Origin: RGIG2041 sp045546315
GTDB taxonomy: Bacteria > Bacillota > Clostridia > UBA1381 > UMGS1253
NCBI GenBank assembly: GCA_045546315.1
Contig: JAZQCN010000078.1
Location: 1 to 33,549, forward strand
Direction of reading: 5' to 3'
DNA: 33,549 nt
How positions within the stretch are numbered: position 1 is the first letter of the stretch; each line of letters opens with the position of its first letter. Positions 1-7,826 of this stretch are shown one piece after another. The translations under genes and the position numbers were made by a program. The notes below the pieces were generated by a model. The model saw only the letters and a program-made list of their open reading frames with translations. It did not search any database and had not been told where the DNA came from.

Positions 1-38
1 AAATGTAGGGACCGGTCTCCCGGACGGTCCGTTTCGTA
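1..38. repeat. Partial intergenic palindromic repeat at window edge
   Basis: An inverted repeat with arms GGACCG (9-14) and CGGTCC (25-30) lies about 45 bases before the first gene. The flanking ATGTAGGG...CCGTTTC layout resembles short dispersed hairpin repeats found between genes in Oscillospiraceae-type Clostridia; that resemblance is from memory and was not searched. It may be cut by the window edge. I see no promoter between it and the first gene. Confidence 0.35.
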
Positions 39-76
39 AAGAGGGGAAACCCAAATTCCAATAAGGAGGAAAAATC

Positions 77-1147
77 ATGCAATTTACTAAAAAAGCAAAA
101 GAACATATAGATTCCTGCAGATTCTGCTGGATGTGTCACCATGTTTGCCCAATCGGCAACGCAACAGGTCTGGAGAGAAACACGGCGCGTGCGCGCGCAC
201 TCGGTCTTTCTATGGTGGCAAGAGATGCGATTGAATATTCCGATGACATTGTTGCAAACGTATACGAATGCTCGCTGTGCGGCGGCTGTATGACCGACTG
301 CGTAACGGGTTGGGACCCGATTCTGTTTACCAAGGAAGCGCGCCTCGGTGCTGCGCTTGACGGTAAGCTCCCGGACTATGTTATGACAATGCTTGAAAAC
401 TTAACCGAGAAGGGCAACATCTACGGCATGGAAAACGAAAACAAAATCCCGGATTTTGCACCGGCAGATACGCTGTTTTTCATCGGTGAGGACACGCGCG
501 CCTTCGGTTGCGCTAAAGAAGCTGCCGAGCTTTTAAAGAAAGCGGGCGTGGATTTTACAATTTTAAAGGATGAGCCAAACAGCGGCTATTCCATGGACTT
601 TTTAATCGGTGCAGCAGCGGAAACCAAGGCGGTAATGGAAAACTGCGCAAGCGTATTAAACGGCTACAAAAAGGTTGTTTGCTACGACCCTGCCGATGCA
701 AAGGTAATGCTTCGCGAATACAAGGAGTGGGGCATTGAAGTAAAAGCTGAGGTTGTAACCTTTACGGCATTTGTGGCAGAATTAATTAAAGATGGCAAGC
801 TTTTAGTGAAAAAGAGCGATGCTGTATTTACACCGCAGGACAGCCCGCTTCTGGCGCGCGATTTAGAAGAAACACAGCCGATGCGCGATGTATTGTCCGC
901 TTGCGGTGAATTAAACGAAATGCTGTTAAACCGCGAACACACACAGCTTGCAGGTAACCTCATTATGAATACATACATGCCGGCAGTTATGGAGCAGGTA
1001 GCGAAAAACCGCTGGATTAACGCAACCAATATGGGTGCAAAGACGGTTGTAACGGCATGCCCGGCAGAGTATATGCTGCTTTGTAAGACCAAGCCGGAGG
1101 GCGTAGAACTTCTGAAACTGGAGGAGGCAGTATTAAGATGCTTGTAA
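77..1147 (+). CDS. (Fe-S)-binding protein, GlpC/HdrB-like, with degenerate CCG domain
   Basis: A 356-residue cytoplasmic iron-sulfur protein. Two classical [4Fe-4S] motifs sit at the N-terminus: C14-x2-C17-x2-C20-x3-C24-P and C65-x2-C68-x2-C71-x3-C75. This is the arrangement of GlpC, LutA/GlcF and HdrC-type electron-transfer proteins. The remaining ~240 residues look like the two CCG repeats of HdrB/GlpC, but most cluster cysteines are gone: an EPCCG-like site reads DEPNSGY, a HDPCHLAR-like site reads TPQDSPLLAR, and only ACPAEY keeps a cysteine. It probably passes electrons between a flavin dehydrogenase and another carrier. Start: AAGGAGGA lies 7-10 bases before ATG. The 3' end overlaps the aldolase start by 10 bases, so the two are translated together. 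The natural partner (a GlcD-type flavoprotein) would have to be upstream of the window. The fused ETF at 6364 is another possible partner. Confidence 0.8.
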   Translation: MQFTKKAKEHIDSCRFCWMCHHVCPIGNATGLERNTARARALGLSMVARDAIEYSDDIVANVYECSLCGGCMTDCVTGWDPILFTKEARLGAALDGKLPDYVMTMLENLTEKGNIYGMENENKIPDFAPADTLFFIGEDTRAFGCAKEAAELLKKAGVDFTILKDEPNSGYSMDFLIGAAAETKAVMENCASVLNGYKKVVCYDPADAKVMLREYKEWGIEVKAEVVTFTAFVAELIKDGKLLVKKSDAVFTPQDSPLLARDLEETQPMRDVLSACGELNEMLLNREHTQLAGNLIMNTYMPAVMEQVAKNRWINATNMGAKTVVTACPAEYMLLCKTKPEGVELLKLEEAVLRCL

Positions 1148-1977
1148 ATCTTAAATACGTTCTGGATTTAGCTGAGAAAGGCAATTTCGCCGTTCCTGCG
1201 TTTAATGTATACAATATGGAAACCGTGATGGGCGCTTTAAAGGCTGCGGAGGAAATGCACGCACCGATTATCATGCAGGTGTACCCGCGCCTGATGAAGG
1301 AGGAAACCGGATATTTTCTTTCGCCGATTATTCTGGCAGCGGCAAAAAAGGCAAGCGTGCCGGTGTGCTTCCATTTAGACCACGGCCCGTCCGAGCTGGA
1401 AACAACGCGCTCGATTCGCTACGGCGCAACGGGCATTATGCTTGACGGCTCTACACTTCCGTTCGAGGAAAACATTGCGCTCACGAAGCGTGTGGTGGAT
1501 ATTTGTGCACACTTAGACATTCAGGTTGAGGGCGAGCTCGGTCATGTTGGAATGACAACAGACGATGATATGGATGAATTTACAACGCCGGAGGATGCAA
1601 AGCGTTTTATTGCGGAAACGGGTGTAAGCTGCCTCGCGGTTGCGGTCGGCACGGCGCACGGCAGATATGCAAAGCCGCCGAAATTAGATATCGAGCGCAT
1701 CGAGGCAATCCGCAAAGCGACGAACAATGCAGCCCTTGTGCTGCACGGCGGCAGCGGTGTTCCGGATGAGGAAATCAAAAAAGCGGTTGCGGCAGGCATC
1801 CGTAAAATGAACTTCGCAACGGATATTTGCTATTCTTTTCTCGATTGCTGCTTAGAAGAGCTGCAGAAGCCGGACCGCCCTGTTGCGGTGGACAGCTTTA
1901 TGAAAAAGCCGATTGAAGCGGTTAAGGATTTTTGTATTACAAGAATTAAACTGGTCGAAGCAGACGGAAAGGCGTAA
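1138..1977 (+). CDS. Class II fructose-bisphosphate-type aldolase
   Basis: A 279-residue zinc-dependent class II aldolase of the FbaA/GatY/IolJ family, which cleaves a ketose (di)phosphate into dihydroxyacetone phosphate and an aldehyde. Visible landmarks are the HLDHG motif (catalytic Asp81, zinc ligand His82), EGELGHVG (131-138), GTAHG with His174 and LHGGSG with His203, followed by the phosphate-binding NFATDI. Full length for the family. It overlaps the preceding Fe-S gene and is 2 bases from the PfkB kinase. Next to a PfkB kinase and an IolB-like isomerase, the best fit is 2-deoxy-5-keto-gluconate-6-phosphate aldolase (IolJ role) of inositol catabolism. Tagatose- or fructose-bisphosphate cleavage cannot be excluded from sequence alone. 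Confidence 0.9.
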   Translation: MLVNLKYVLDLAEKGNFAVPAFNVYNMETVMGALKAAEEMHAPIIMQVYPRLMKEETGYFLSPIILAAAKKASVPVCFHLDHGPSELETTRSIRYGATGIMLDGSTLPFEENIALTKRVVDICAHLDIQVEGELGHVGMTTDDDMDEFTTPEDAKRFIAETGVSCLAVAVGTAHGRYAKPPKLDIERIEAIRKATNNAALVLHGGSGVPDEEIKKAVAAGIRKMNFATDICYSFLDCCLEELQKPDRPVAVDSFMKKPIEAVKDFCITRIKLVEADGKA

Positions 1978-1979
1978 TT

Positions 1980-2894
1980 ATGGCAAAAATAGTTGGAATC
2001 GGTGCCAATGTGTTTGACACCTTGTATACGGTAGATACATTTCCGACCGAGGATACAAAAATGCGCGCAGGTGCGGTAAAGTCGAGCGGCGGCGGCCCGT
2101 GTGCAACGGGGCTTGTTGCGGCGGCAAAGCTCGGCGCATCGTGTGCATTTATCGGCAATTTGTCAGACGATAACGGCGCAAAATTTTTAAAAGAAGATTT
2201 TGAAAAGTACGGCGTGGATACGCGCTACATCAAAATTCTGCCCGGCTATGATACATTTTGCTCGTGCATCTGGCTTGCAAAGGAAAATGCATCGAGAACT
2301 TGTGTGTTTTACCGCGGCAATGTGCCGCCGACAAGTATTGACGAAATCATGGCACGCGCAATTGCCGATGCCGAGGTTCTGATGGTGGACGGTAACGATA
2401 TGGCGGCTGCCATTGCGGGTGCAAAGCTTGCCAAACAGAGCGGCACGAAGGTGCTTTATGATGCAGGCGGTCTCTACGAGGGTGTGGAAAACCTGCTGCC
2501 GTATGCGGACTTGCTCATTCCGTCGGAGGAGTTTGCGCTCGGGCATACCGGTGCAAAAACTGCCGAGGAAGCGGCAAAGCTTCTTTTTGAAAAGTATAAC
2601 CCCGAAATCGTTGTGATTACACAGGGCAAAAACGGCGGCATTGTCTATGACGGCAAGCAGGTGCAGGCATATCCTGCATTTGTCGTTGACGCAGTCGACA
2701 CGAACGGCTCGGGCGATGTTTTTCACGGCGCATTTGCATTTTGCGTTACAAAAGGGTATAATTACCTTAAAGCATGCACCTTCTCCAGCGCAGTGTCTGC
2801 ACTCAAATGCACTAAATTCGGTGCGCGCGAGGGTGTACCGACCTATGAAGAAACGATTGAATTTTTAAAGGAGCGTGGCAAGGATGAATTTTAA
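1980..2894 (+). CDS. PfkB-family sugar kinase
   Basis: A 304-residue ribokinase/PfkB-fold kinase that phosphorylates a sugar or sugar acid with ATP. The N-terminal substrate-binding glycines appear as SSGGGPCATG (35-44). The C-terminal PfkB signature is VDTNGSGDVFHGAFAF, with the catalytic base Asp246 in the anion-hole GSGD. Length is normal for the family. It sits 2 bases after the aldolase gene, and its last 11 bases overlap the isomerase gene. With an aldolase before it and an IolB-like isomerase after it, a role like IolC (5-dehydro-2-deoxygluconokinase) is likely. A 2-keto-3-deoxygluconate kinase is the main alternative if the pathway handles uronates. Confidence 0.88.
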   Translation: MAKIVGIGANVFDTLYTVDTFPTEDTKMRAGAVKSSGGGPCATGLVAAAKLGASCAFIGNLSDDNGAKFLKEDFEKYGVDTRYIKILPGYDTFCSCIWLAKENASRTCVFYRGNVPPTSIDEIMARAIADAEVLMVDGNDMAAAIAGAKLAKQSGTKVLYDAGGLYEGVENLLPYADLLIPSEEFALGHTGAKTAEEAAKLLFEKYNPEIVVITQGKNGGIVYDGKQVQAYPAFVVDAVDTNGSGDVFHGAFAFCVTKGYNYLKACTFSSAVSALKCTKFGAREGVPTYEETIEFLKERGKDEF

Positions 2895-3675
2895 AAAAGG
2901 GTATCAGAAAAGCAAAGGCTATACCAAGATTTGCGAGATAGATAAATGTACGCTTAAAAAGCTGGAATTCGGCATTATCGAGCTTTCGGGCGGTGAAACG
3001 CTTGATTTTTATACAGAGGATAAGGAAACTGCATTTATTATTCTGTACGGGCATTGCAGCGTATACTTTGATGACACGGCCTGGGAAAACATCGGCAAAA
3101 GACAGTCTGTATTTGAAAGCCGCAAGGCAGAGAGCTTTTATATGCCGATAGAGCAGAAATTGAAAATCAAGGCAGAGGATGAACTGAAAATCGCGGTTTG
3201 CGCAACACCGGTTGCCGAAAAGACCGAGCCGCAGTATCTTCCGTCGGACAGGGTGCCGTTAAAGCTGCTTGGCAAGGTGCCATTTGAAAGAGAAACCAGC
3301 TTTATTATCGACGGCACAACGAACGCAAAGGTGCTGACGATTGGCGAATCCTATTGCACAGAGGGCAACTGGGCAGGCTTCCCGCCGCACAAGCACGATG
3401 TAGACGATATGCCGAACGAATGTATTGCAGAGGAAATCTACTACTTCCTGTTTGAGCCGGAGCAGGGCTTTGCCGTGCAGTGCCTTTACACGAAGGACGG
3501 CGAAATTGATGAAGCCTACAGAGTGAAAAACGATGAGCTTGTGGAGATGCCGTACGGCTATCACACCACGGTGACAACGCCGGGCTATAAGAGCTACTTT
3601 TTGTGGCTGATGGCGGGTGATTACCAGGGATTTAATCGCAGCAGCGACCCGGAGCACGCATGGATTGAACAATAG
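2884..3675 (+). CDS. iolB: 5-deoxy-glucuronate isomerase-like protein (IolB/KduI superfamily)
   Basis: A 263-residue bicupin of the IolB/KduI superfamily. The C-terminal cupin carries the metal-binding pattern PPHKHD (His169, His171), EEIYYF (Glu184) and YGYH (His227). It ends in MAGDYQGF and DPEHAWI, very like Bacillus IolB. IolB converts 5-deoxy-glucuronate to 2-deoxy-5-keto-gluconate in myo-inositol breakdown; the related KduI isomerises the 5-keto-4-deoxyuronate released by polysaccharide lyases. Start: ATG at 2884 is chosen because AAAGGAG (2867-2873) is 10 bases before it, whereas an upstream in-frame GTG at 2875 is only one base from that site. It overlaps the kinase gene, so it is in the same operon. 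No iolG, iolD or iolE is visible in the window, so the inositol assignment is not certain. Confidence 0.82.
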   Translation: MNFKKGYQKSKGYTKICEIDKCTLKKLEFGIIELSGGETLDFYTEDKETAFIILYGHCSVYFDDTAWENIGKRQSVFESRKAESFYMPIEQKLKIKAEDELKIAVCATPVAEKTEPQYLPSDRVPLKLLGKVPFERETSFIIDGTTNAKVLTIGESYCTEGNWAGFPPHKHDVDDMPNECIAEEIYYFLFEPEQGFAVQCLYTKDGEIDEAYRVKNDELVEMPYGYHTTVTTPGYKSYFLWLMAGDYQGFNRSSDPEHAWIEQ

Positions 3676-3691
3676 TTTGAGAAAAATAAAA

Positions 3692-3740
3692 AGAGCCTCC
3701 CCTGTGTAAGGGGAGGTGCTTTGGCTTTAAAAAAGCCATA
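3692..3740. repeat. Hairpin repeat between isomerase and epimerase genes
   Basis: Two adjacent hairpins. CCTCCCCT (3696-3703) pairs with AGGGGAGG (3709-3716) around a 5-base loop. GGCTTT (3723-3728) pairs with AAAGCC (3732-3737). An A-rich stretch precedes the first and short T runs follow, so it may act as a weak terminator. The CCTCCCC...GGGGAGG form also resembles a dispersed Clostridia repeat, here possibly a truncated copy. Confidence 0.5.
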
Positions 3741-3757
3741 TTCGAAAGGATAAAATT

Positions 3758-4612
3758 ATGAGTGAACATGTAATCTTAAAAAACGATAAAATCAAACTTA
3801 CCATTGCCGCGATGGGCGCGGAGATGGTGAGCCTGATTTATAACGGTAAGGAGCGCATCTGGGCAGGCAATCCCGACATTTGGGTGCGTCAGGCACCGGT
3901 GGTATTCCCGATTTGCGGCGGTCTGAAGGACGGCAAATACAACTACGGCGGTAAGATCTACGAAATGGGCAGACACGGCTTTGCAAATACTTCTTTATTT
4001 GCAATTGAAAGTGCAACCGATACGGAAGCGACATTTTTGCTCAAAGCAAACGAGGAAACAAAAAAGGAGTATCCGTTTGATTTTGAATTCCGCATTCACT
4101 ATACGCTTACGGACACAACCGTAGAAATTGCTTACACAACAAAGAACCTCGGCGCAGAGGAGATGTACTACTCTGTCGGCGGTCATACGGGCTTTGCTTG
4201 CCCGGAGGGCGTGGAAAATTACAGTGTGCGCTTTGAAAAAACAGAGGATTTGATTTGCACACTTCCGGTGGACGGACTTTTGGGCTATGAAAAGGAGTCG
4301 AAGGGTGACGGTACGGATAAATTGAAGTTAAACTACGATTTTTGCGTGCACGATTCCATCATTTTCGAGGATTTAAAGTCGAAAAAGCTCTGGCTTGTGA
4401 ATAACACAACCGGCGAAGAGATGGCGCTTTCGTTTGCCGATATGCCGGATCTGGTCATCTGGACAAAGCCGGGTGCGCCGTACATTTGCTTAGAGCCTTG
4501 GCACGGGCTGTCCGATGTAATCGACAGCGACTACGACTTTACAAAGAAAAAGGACATCATCTGCCTTGGTGCAGGTGCGGAAAAGACTTTAAAGCACAGT
4601 ATGAAATTTTAA
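3758..4612 (+). CDS. Aldose 1-epimerase family protein (LacX/YeaD-like)
   Basis: A 284-residue galactose-mutarotase-like beta-sandwich protein, which interconverts alpha and beta anomers of a hexose or hexose phosphate in the cytoplasm. Visible landmarks are GRHGFA with His73, the second conserved histidine in GGHTGF (His143), and the C-terminal catalytic glutamate region EPWHG (Glu246), as in the LacX/YeaD branch. RBS GAAAGGA is about 7 bases before the ATG. It is separated from the isomerase gene by a hairpin repeat but runs in the same direction, and it is 10 bases before the FGGY kinase gene. It probably feeds the correct sugar anomer to one of the neighbouring kinases. The exact sugar is unknown. 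Confidence 0.85.
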   Translation: MSEHVILKNDKIKLTIAAMGAEMVSLIYNGKERIWAGNPDIWVRQAPVVFPICGGLKDGKYNYGGKIYEMGRHGFANTSLFAIESATDTEATFLLKANEETKKEYPFDFEFRIHYTLTDTTVEIAYTTKNLGAEEMYYSVGGHTGFACPEGVENYSVRFEKTEDLICTLPVDGLLGYEKESKGDGTDKLKLNYDFCVHDSIIFEDLKSKKLWLVNNTTGEEMALSFADMPDLVIWTKPGAPYICLEPWHGLSDVIDSDYDFTKKKDIICLGAGAEKTLKHSMKF

Positions 4613-4622
4613 GAGGTACATT

Positions 4623-6095
4623 ATGAGATACTTACTTGGTATTGATTTTGGCGGCGGCGCATCCAAAGCAACACTGCTTTGCGAGGACGGACGCATCACC
4701 GCCACACATACAACCGAATACCCGACTGCGTACCCGCAGCCCGGTTATGCCGAGCAGGATCCGCAAGACTGGGTGAAAGCGACCTGCGCAAATATCGCAG
4801 GCGTGCTTGAAAAAAGCGGCATTGCACCTGATGAAATTGCGGCAGTTTCTTTAGATGCAGCAACACACACCGCCGTAATTTTAGACGAGGATTTTCATGT
4901 CATCCGTCCGGCAATTTATTGGACAGATACGCGCTCGAAGGCGCAGGTGCAGTATTTAAAGGAAAACTTCGGCGAAGTGATTGAGCGCGAGGTGCTGCAT
5001 AAGGCAGACACCATCTGGTCGCTGCCGGAGCTTTTGTGGATTAAGGAAAACGAGCCGGAAAACTGGGCGAAAACACGAAAAATCCTGTTTGCAAAGGACT
5101 TTGTGCGTCATCAGCTGACCGGCGATTATGTCACCGACTTTATCGAAGCCGAAGGCAGTATGATGTTTGATATAAACACGATGCAGTGGTCGAAAACGCT
5201 TTGCGATGTTTTAGAGCTGGATGTAAATATGCTGCCGAAAATCGTAAAGCCGACGGATATCGTCGGAAAAATTACGCCTGCGGCGGCAGCACTTACCGGA
5301 CTTTGCGCCGGCACACCGGTGCTTTGCGGCACAACGGATACGGTAATGGAGGTATTTGCCTCGGGCGCAGTCGCGAAGGGGCAGATGACCTTAAAGCTTG
5401 CGACGGCAGGCAGAATCTGCGTTGTGACCGACAAGCCGTACCCGGACACGCATCTGATTAACTACTCGCATGTCATCGACGGCTTGTTCTATCCCGGCAC
5501 GGCGACAAAGTCGTGTGCGGCATCGTATCGCTGGTTTCGTGACACCTTCGGCGAGGATTATGCCGAATTAGACAAGCTGGCGGCAAGCGTGCCGATTGGG
5601 GCGGAGGGTGTTATATTCCATCCGTATTTAAACGGCGAGCTGACACCGTATGCAAATCCGAATTTGTGCGCTGATTTTACATTTGTGCGCGCATCGCATA
5701 CCAAGGCGCATTTTGCGCGTGCGGTATTGGAGGGCGTAGCGATGTCGATGCTCGATTGTATGAAAACGCTGGCAACCAAGCAAATTCCGCACGAGGACAG
5801 CGCGGTTATCATCGGTGGCGGCGGCAAAAGTCCGCTCTGGCGGCAGATGGTTTCCGATGCGCTTAGCTTAAAATTGGTGGAAATGAAGCATACGGATTCG
5901 TCTTTTGGTTCTGCGATGCTGGCAGGCGTTGCCATCGGCATTTTCGAAAGCCCGGCGCAGGCGGTGAAAAAGTGCAATCAGATTATTTCCGAAACGCATC
6001 CGAATGCGGAAAATACGGAAAAGTACGCCGCCGTATTTAAAAAGTACAAGGCAATCCAAAAGGCGTTGGAGCCGCTGTATAACGGCGAATACTAA
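4623..6095 (+). CDS. FGGY-family carbohydrate kinase (xylulokinase-like)
   Basis: A 490-residue FGGY kinase, the expected length for XylB-type enzymes. The N-terminal phosphate-binding loop is GIDFGGGASKATLL (6-19). A substrate-side region reads YWTDTRS, and the second ATPase lobe has LCGTTDT and the IIGGGGKSPLWRQM signature near residue 400. It phosphorylates a pentulose, hexulose or polyol using ATP. It follows the epimerase by 10 bases with AAGAGGT as ribosome binding site, so the two are co-transcribed. The gene is followed by an AAAGGGTG/CGCCCTTT hairpin. Xylulokinase is the nearest well-known relative by motif, but FGGY specificity cannot be read reliably from sequence. Confidence 0.87.
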   Translation: MRYLLGIDFGGGASKATLLCEDGRITATHTTEYPTAYPQPGYAEQDPQDWVKATCANIAGVLEKSGIAPDEIAAVSLDAATHTAVILDEDFHVIRPAIYWTDTRSKAQVQYLKENFGEVIEREVLHKADTIWSLPELLWIKENEPENWAKTRKILFAKDFVRHQLTGDYVTDFIEAEGSMMFDINTMQWSKTLCDVLELDVNMLPKIVKPTDIVGKITPAAAALTGLCAGTPVLCGTTDTVMEVFASGAVAKGQMTLKLATAGRICVVTDKPYPDTHLINYSHVIDGLFYPGTATKSCAASYRWFRDTFGEDYAELDKLAASVPIGAEGVIFHPYLNGELTPYANPNLCADFTFVRASHTKAHFARAVLEGVAMSMLDCMKTLATKQIPHEDSAVIIGGGGKSPLWRQMVSDALSLKLVEMKHTDSSFGSAMLAGVAIGIFESPAQAVKKCNQIISETHPNAENTEKYAAVFKKYKAIQKALEPLYNGEY

Positions 6096-6100
6096 AATTT

Positions 6101-6125
6101 AAAGGGTGACACATATTCGCCCTTT
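6101..6125 (+). terminator. Hairpin after FGGY kinase gene
   Basis: AAAGGGTG (6101-6108) pairs with CGCCCTTT (6118-6125) around a 9-base loop, 5 bases past the stop codon. There is no clean T run after it, so termination may be weak. Confidence 0.4.
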
Positions 6126-6183
6126 ATGTAATACAACCCTTGGTCTTGCCTCCCTCTGCTAAAGGTAGCGGATGGATTTTCAT

Positions 6184-6304
6184 GCCTTCCCCTTGAGGGG
6201 AAGGGGGACCGCTTGCGGTGGATGAGGTGTTGCAAAAGAACGGTTGTACTGCGGCATCACCTCATCAGTCACCTTCGGCGACAGCTTCTCCTCAAGGAGA
6301 AGCC
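6184..6304. repeat. Imperfect ~120-bp palindromic (MITE-like) intergenic repeat
   Basis: The left part (6184-6229) and right part (6256-6304) are imperfect inverted copies: GATGAGGTG at 6221-6229 faces CACCTCATC, and the outer ends CTTCCCC...GGGGAAG and CTTCTCC...GGAGAAG are themselves small hairpins. No reading frame is evident inside. The form matches non-coding mobile or REP-like repeats seen between genes in Clostridia. It separates the sugar-kinase gene from the ETF gene, which makes a shared transcript less certain. Confidence 0.6.
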
Positions 6305-6363
6305 TTTAGGTGTTGCGCTTGCTTGATAATTTGCGGAGAGAAAATAATGTTTCAGGTGCTTTT

Positions 6364-7716
6364 ATGAAAATATTAGTCTGTGTAAAAATTATAAAGGGAG
6401 AAATCAATCCGTTCGATGCCTCTGCGCTTGAATGTGCGCTTCGGCTGTCGAAGGATGTAACTGTTTTGTCGATGGGGCCGAAAAGCTGCGAAGCGGTGCT
6501 TTTGCCGCTCACAAGGCTTGGCGCAAAGGTAATTTTAATCTCCGATGCAGCCTATGCCGGCGCGGACACGCTCGTAACGGCGAAAATTTTGTCCGCCGCT
6601 ATTGACAAATATGCGTATAATTTGATATTATGTGGCAGGCAGAGCGTGGATGGTGATACCGCGCAGGTCGGGCCGATGCTTTCGCAAAAGCTTGGCTTGC
6701 CTTTAATCACCAATGCGCTTTCCGTGGCAGCGGCTGACGGCAGCGTCAGCGCAAGCACGCGTTTGGGAGAGGCGCGTGCTCAGCTGCCTGTGTTGATTAC
6801 TGTGGAGCGTGGCTACATTCTGCGCTTTCCAAGCATATTTTCAAAAGTCGGCACAGTCGAAATTTGGGACAACAGCGTGCTTGGCCTGGATAAGGAACAA
6901 TGCGGACTTGCAGGCTCGCCGACGCGCGTTTTGGAAAGCTTTGAAAACGAGCGCGGCAAAAGAAAATGCAAGTTTATTTCTATGGCAGAGCTTGCACCGT
7001 TGGTGGAAAAATTAAAAAAGCAGGAGCGCCGTGCAGAAGCGAAAGCCGAAAGCGGCGTGAAGCTCAGTAGCGTTTGGGCGGTCGGCAGTGCCGTGTATGA
7101 AAAGGCGGCAGAAATTGCCGAAGAAGTGGTTTTGATTGACGAAACAGACCCGGTAAAAATTGCAAAAATGGCAATGGAAAAACAGCCGGAGGTCATTTTG
7201 TGGAATGCGGATTTGCAGGGTAGAAGGGATGCGCCGATTGCGGCGGCAATTCTGGAGACCGGGCTTTGCGCGGACTGCACACGCCTTGAAACGGACGGCG
7301 AAACGCTTTTTATGTACCGTCCGGCGCAGGGCGGCAACATCACCGCTAAGATAAAGTGTGTAACAAAGCCGCAGATGGCAACGGTGCGCACCGCGTCAGC
7401 CTCGAGTAATATTATCGTGTCTGGCGGCAAGGGTGTGGCGGATAAAGCGGAAAAGCTGGAAGCCTTGGCAGAAGAATTCGGCGCGAGCCTGGGTGCTTCG
7501 CGCGGTCTGGTAGATATGAATGGTGCACCGTACGAGCGCCAAATCGGACTTACAGGCAAAACCGTCAGTCCGAAAATTTACATTGCGGTCGGCATTTCCG
7601 GCGCGATTCATCACACCTGCGCCATTGAAGGTGCTGAGACCGTCATCGCCATCAACCCCGATAAGGATGCCCGCATTTTTGAATATGCGGATTACGGCAT
7701 TTTAGAAGAGTTTTAA
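6364..7716 (+). CDS. Fused electron transfer flavoprotein (beta-alpha single chain)
   Basis: A 450-residue protein joining both ETF subunits. Residues ~1-195 are EtfB-like: the start MKILVCVK, NPFDASALE, VLSMGP, GADTL and the nucleotide-binding LCGRQSVDGDTAQVGP. Residues ~225-450 are EtfA-like: ADCTRLE, RPAQGGNI, KPQMATVR, then the FAD domain with SGGKGV, SRGLVD, QIGLTGKTVSPK, GISGAIHH, AINPDKDARIF and ADYGI. The two subunits normally total about 600 residues, so both halves are trimmed: the beta part lacks the usual loop before NPFD, and the alpha N-domain is short. It would carry electrons from a flavin dehydrogenase. Start: ATG 6364 begins exactly at the family N-terminus, with AGGTG about 5 bases upstream; upstream in-frame codons fall in the repeat region. 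It is a single gene with its own terminator. Confidence 0.88.
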   Translation: MKILVCVKIIKGEINPFDASALECALRLSKDVTVLSMGPKSCEAVLLPLTRLGAKVILISDAAYAGADTLVTAKILSAAIDKYAYNLILCGRQSVDGDTAQVGPMLSQKLGLPLITNALSVAAADGSVSASTRLGEARAQLPVLITVERGYILRFPSIFSKVGTVEIWDNSVLGLDKEQCGLAGSPTRVLESFENERGKRKCKFISMAELAPLVEKLKKQERRAEAKAESGVKLSSVWAVGSAVYEKAAEIAEEVVLIDETDPVKIAKMAMEKQPEVILWNADLQGRRDAPIAAAILETGLCADCTRLETDGETLFMYRPAQGGNITAKIKCVTKPQMATVRTASASSNIIVSGGKGVADKAEKLEALAEEFGASLGASRGLVDMNGAPYERQIGLTGKTVSPKIYIAVGISGAIHHTCAIEGAETVIAINPDKDARIFEYADYGILEEF

Positions 7717-7722
7717 TTAGAG

Positions 7723-7758
7723 AAAAAAGCCTGCGGTATAGACTACCGTAGGCTTTTT
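7723..7758 (+). terminator. Rho-independent terminator of ETF gene
   Basis: GCCTGCGGTA pairs with TACCGTAGGC (one G-U pair) around a 5-base loop, preceded by six A and followed by five T. It starts shortly after the ETF stop codon. Confidence 0.85.
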
Positions 7759-7791
7759 GTATATTTTGTCGATAAATGCGGCAGAAAAAAC

Positions 7792-7820
7792 TGGACAGAA
7801 TTTGTTAGATATGGTAGAAT
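7792..7820 (+). promoter_or_regulatory. Sigma-A promoter of structured RNA
   Basis: TGGACA (7792-7797), a 17-base spacer, and TAGAAT (7815-7820) preceded by TGG (extended -10). The predicted start is about 7827, right at the base of the long hairpin that follows. Confidence 0.75.
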
Positions 7821-7826
7821 AAATCT

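Noticed and set aside
2875..2883. GTG start for the IolB-like gene
   Set aside because: It lies one base after the AAAGGAG site. ATG at 2884 has proper spacing.
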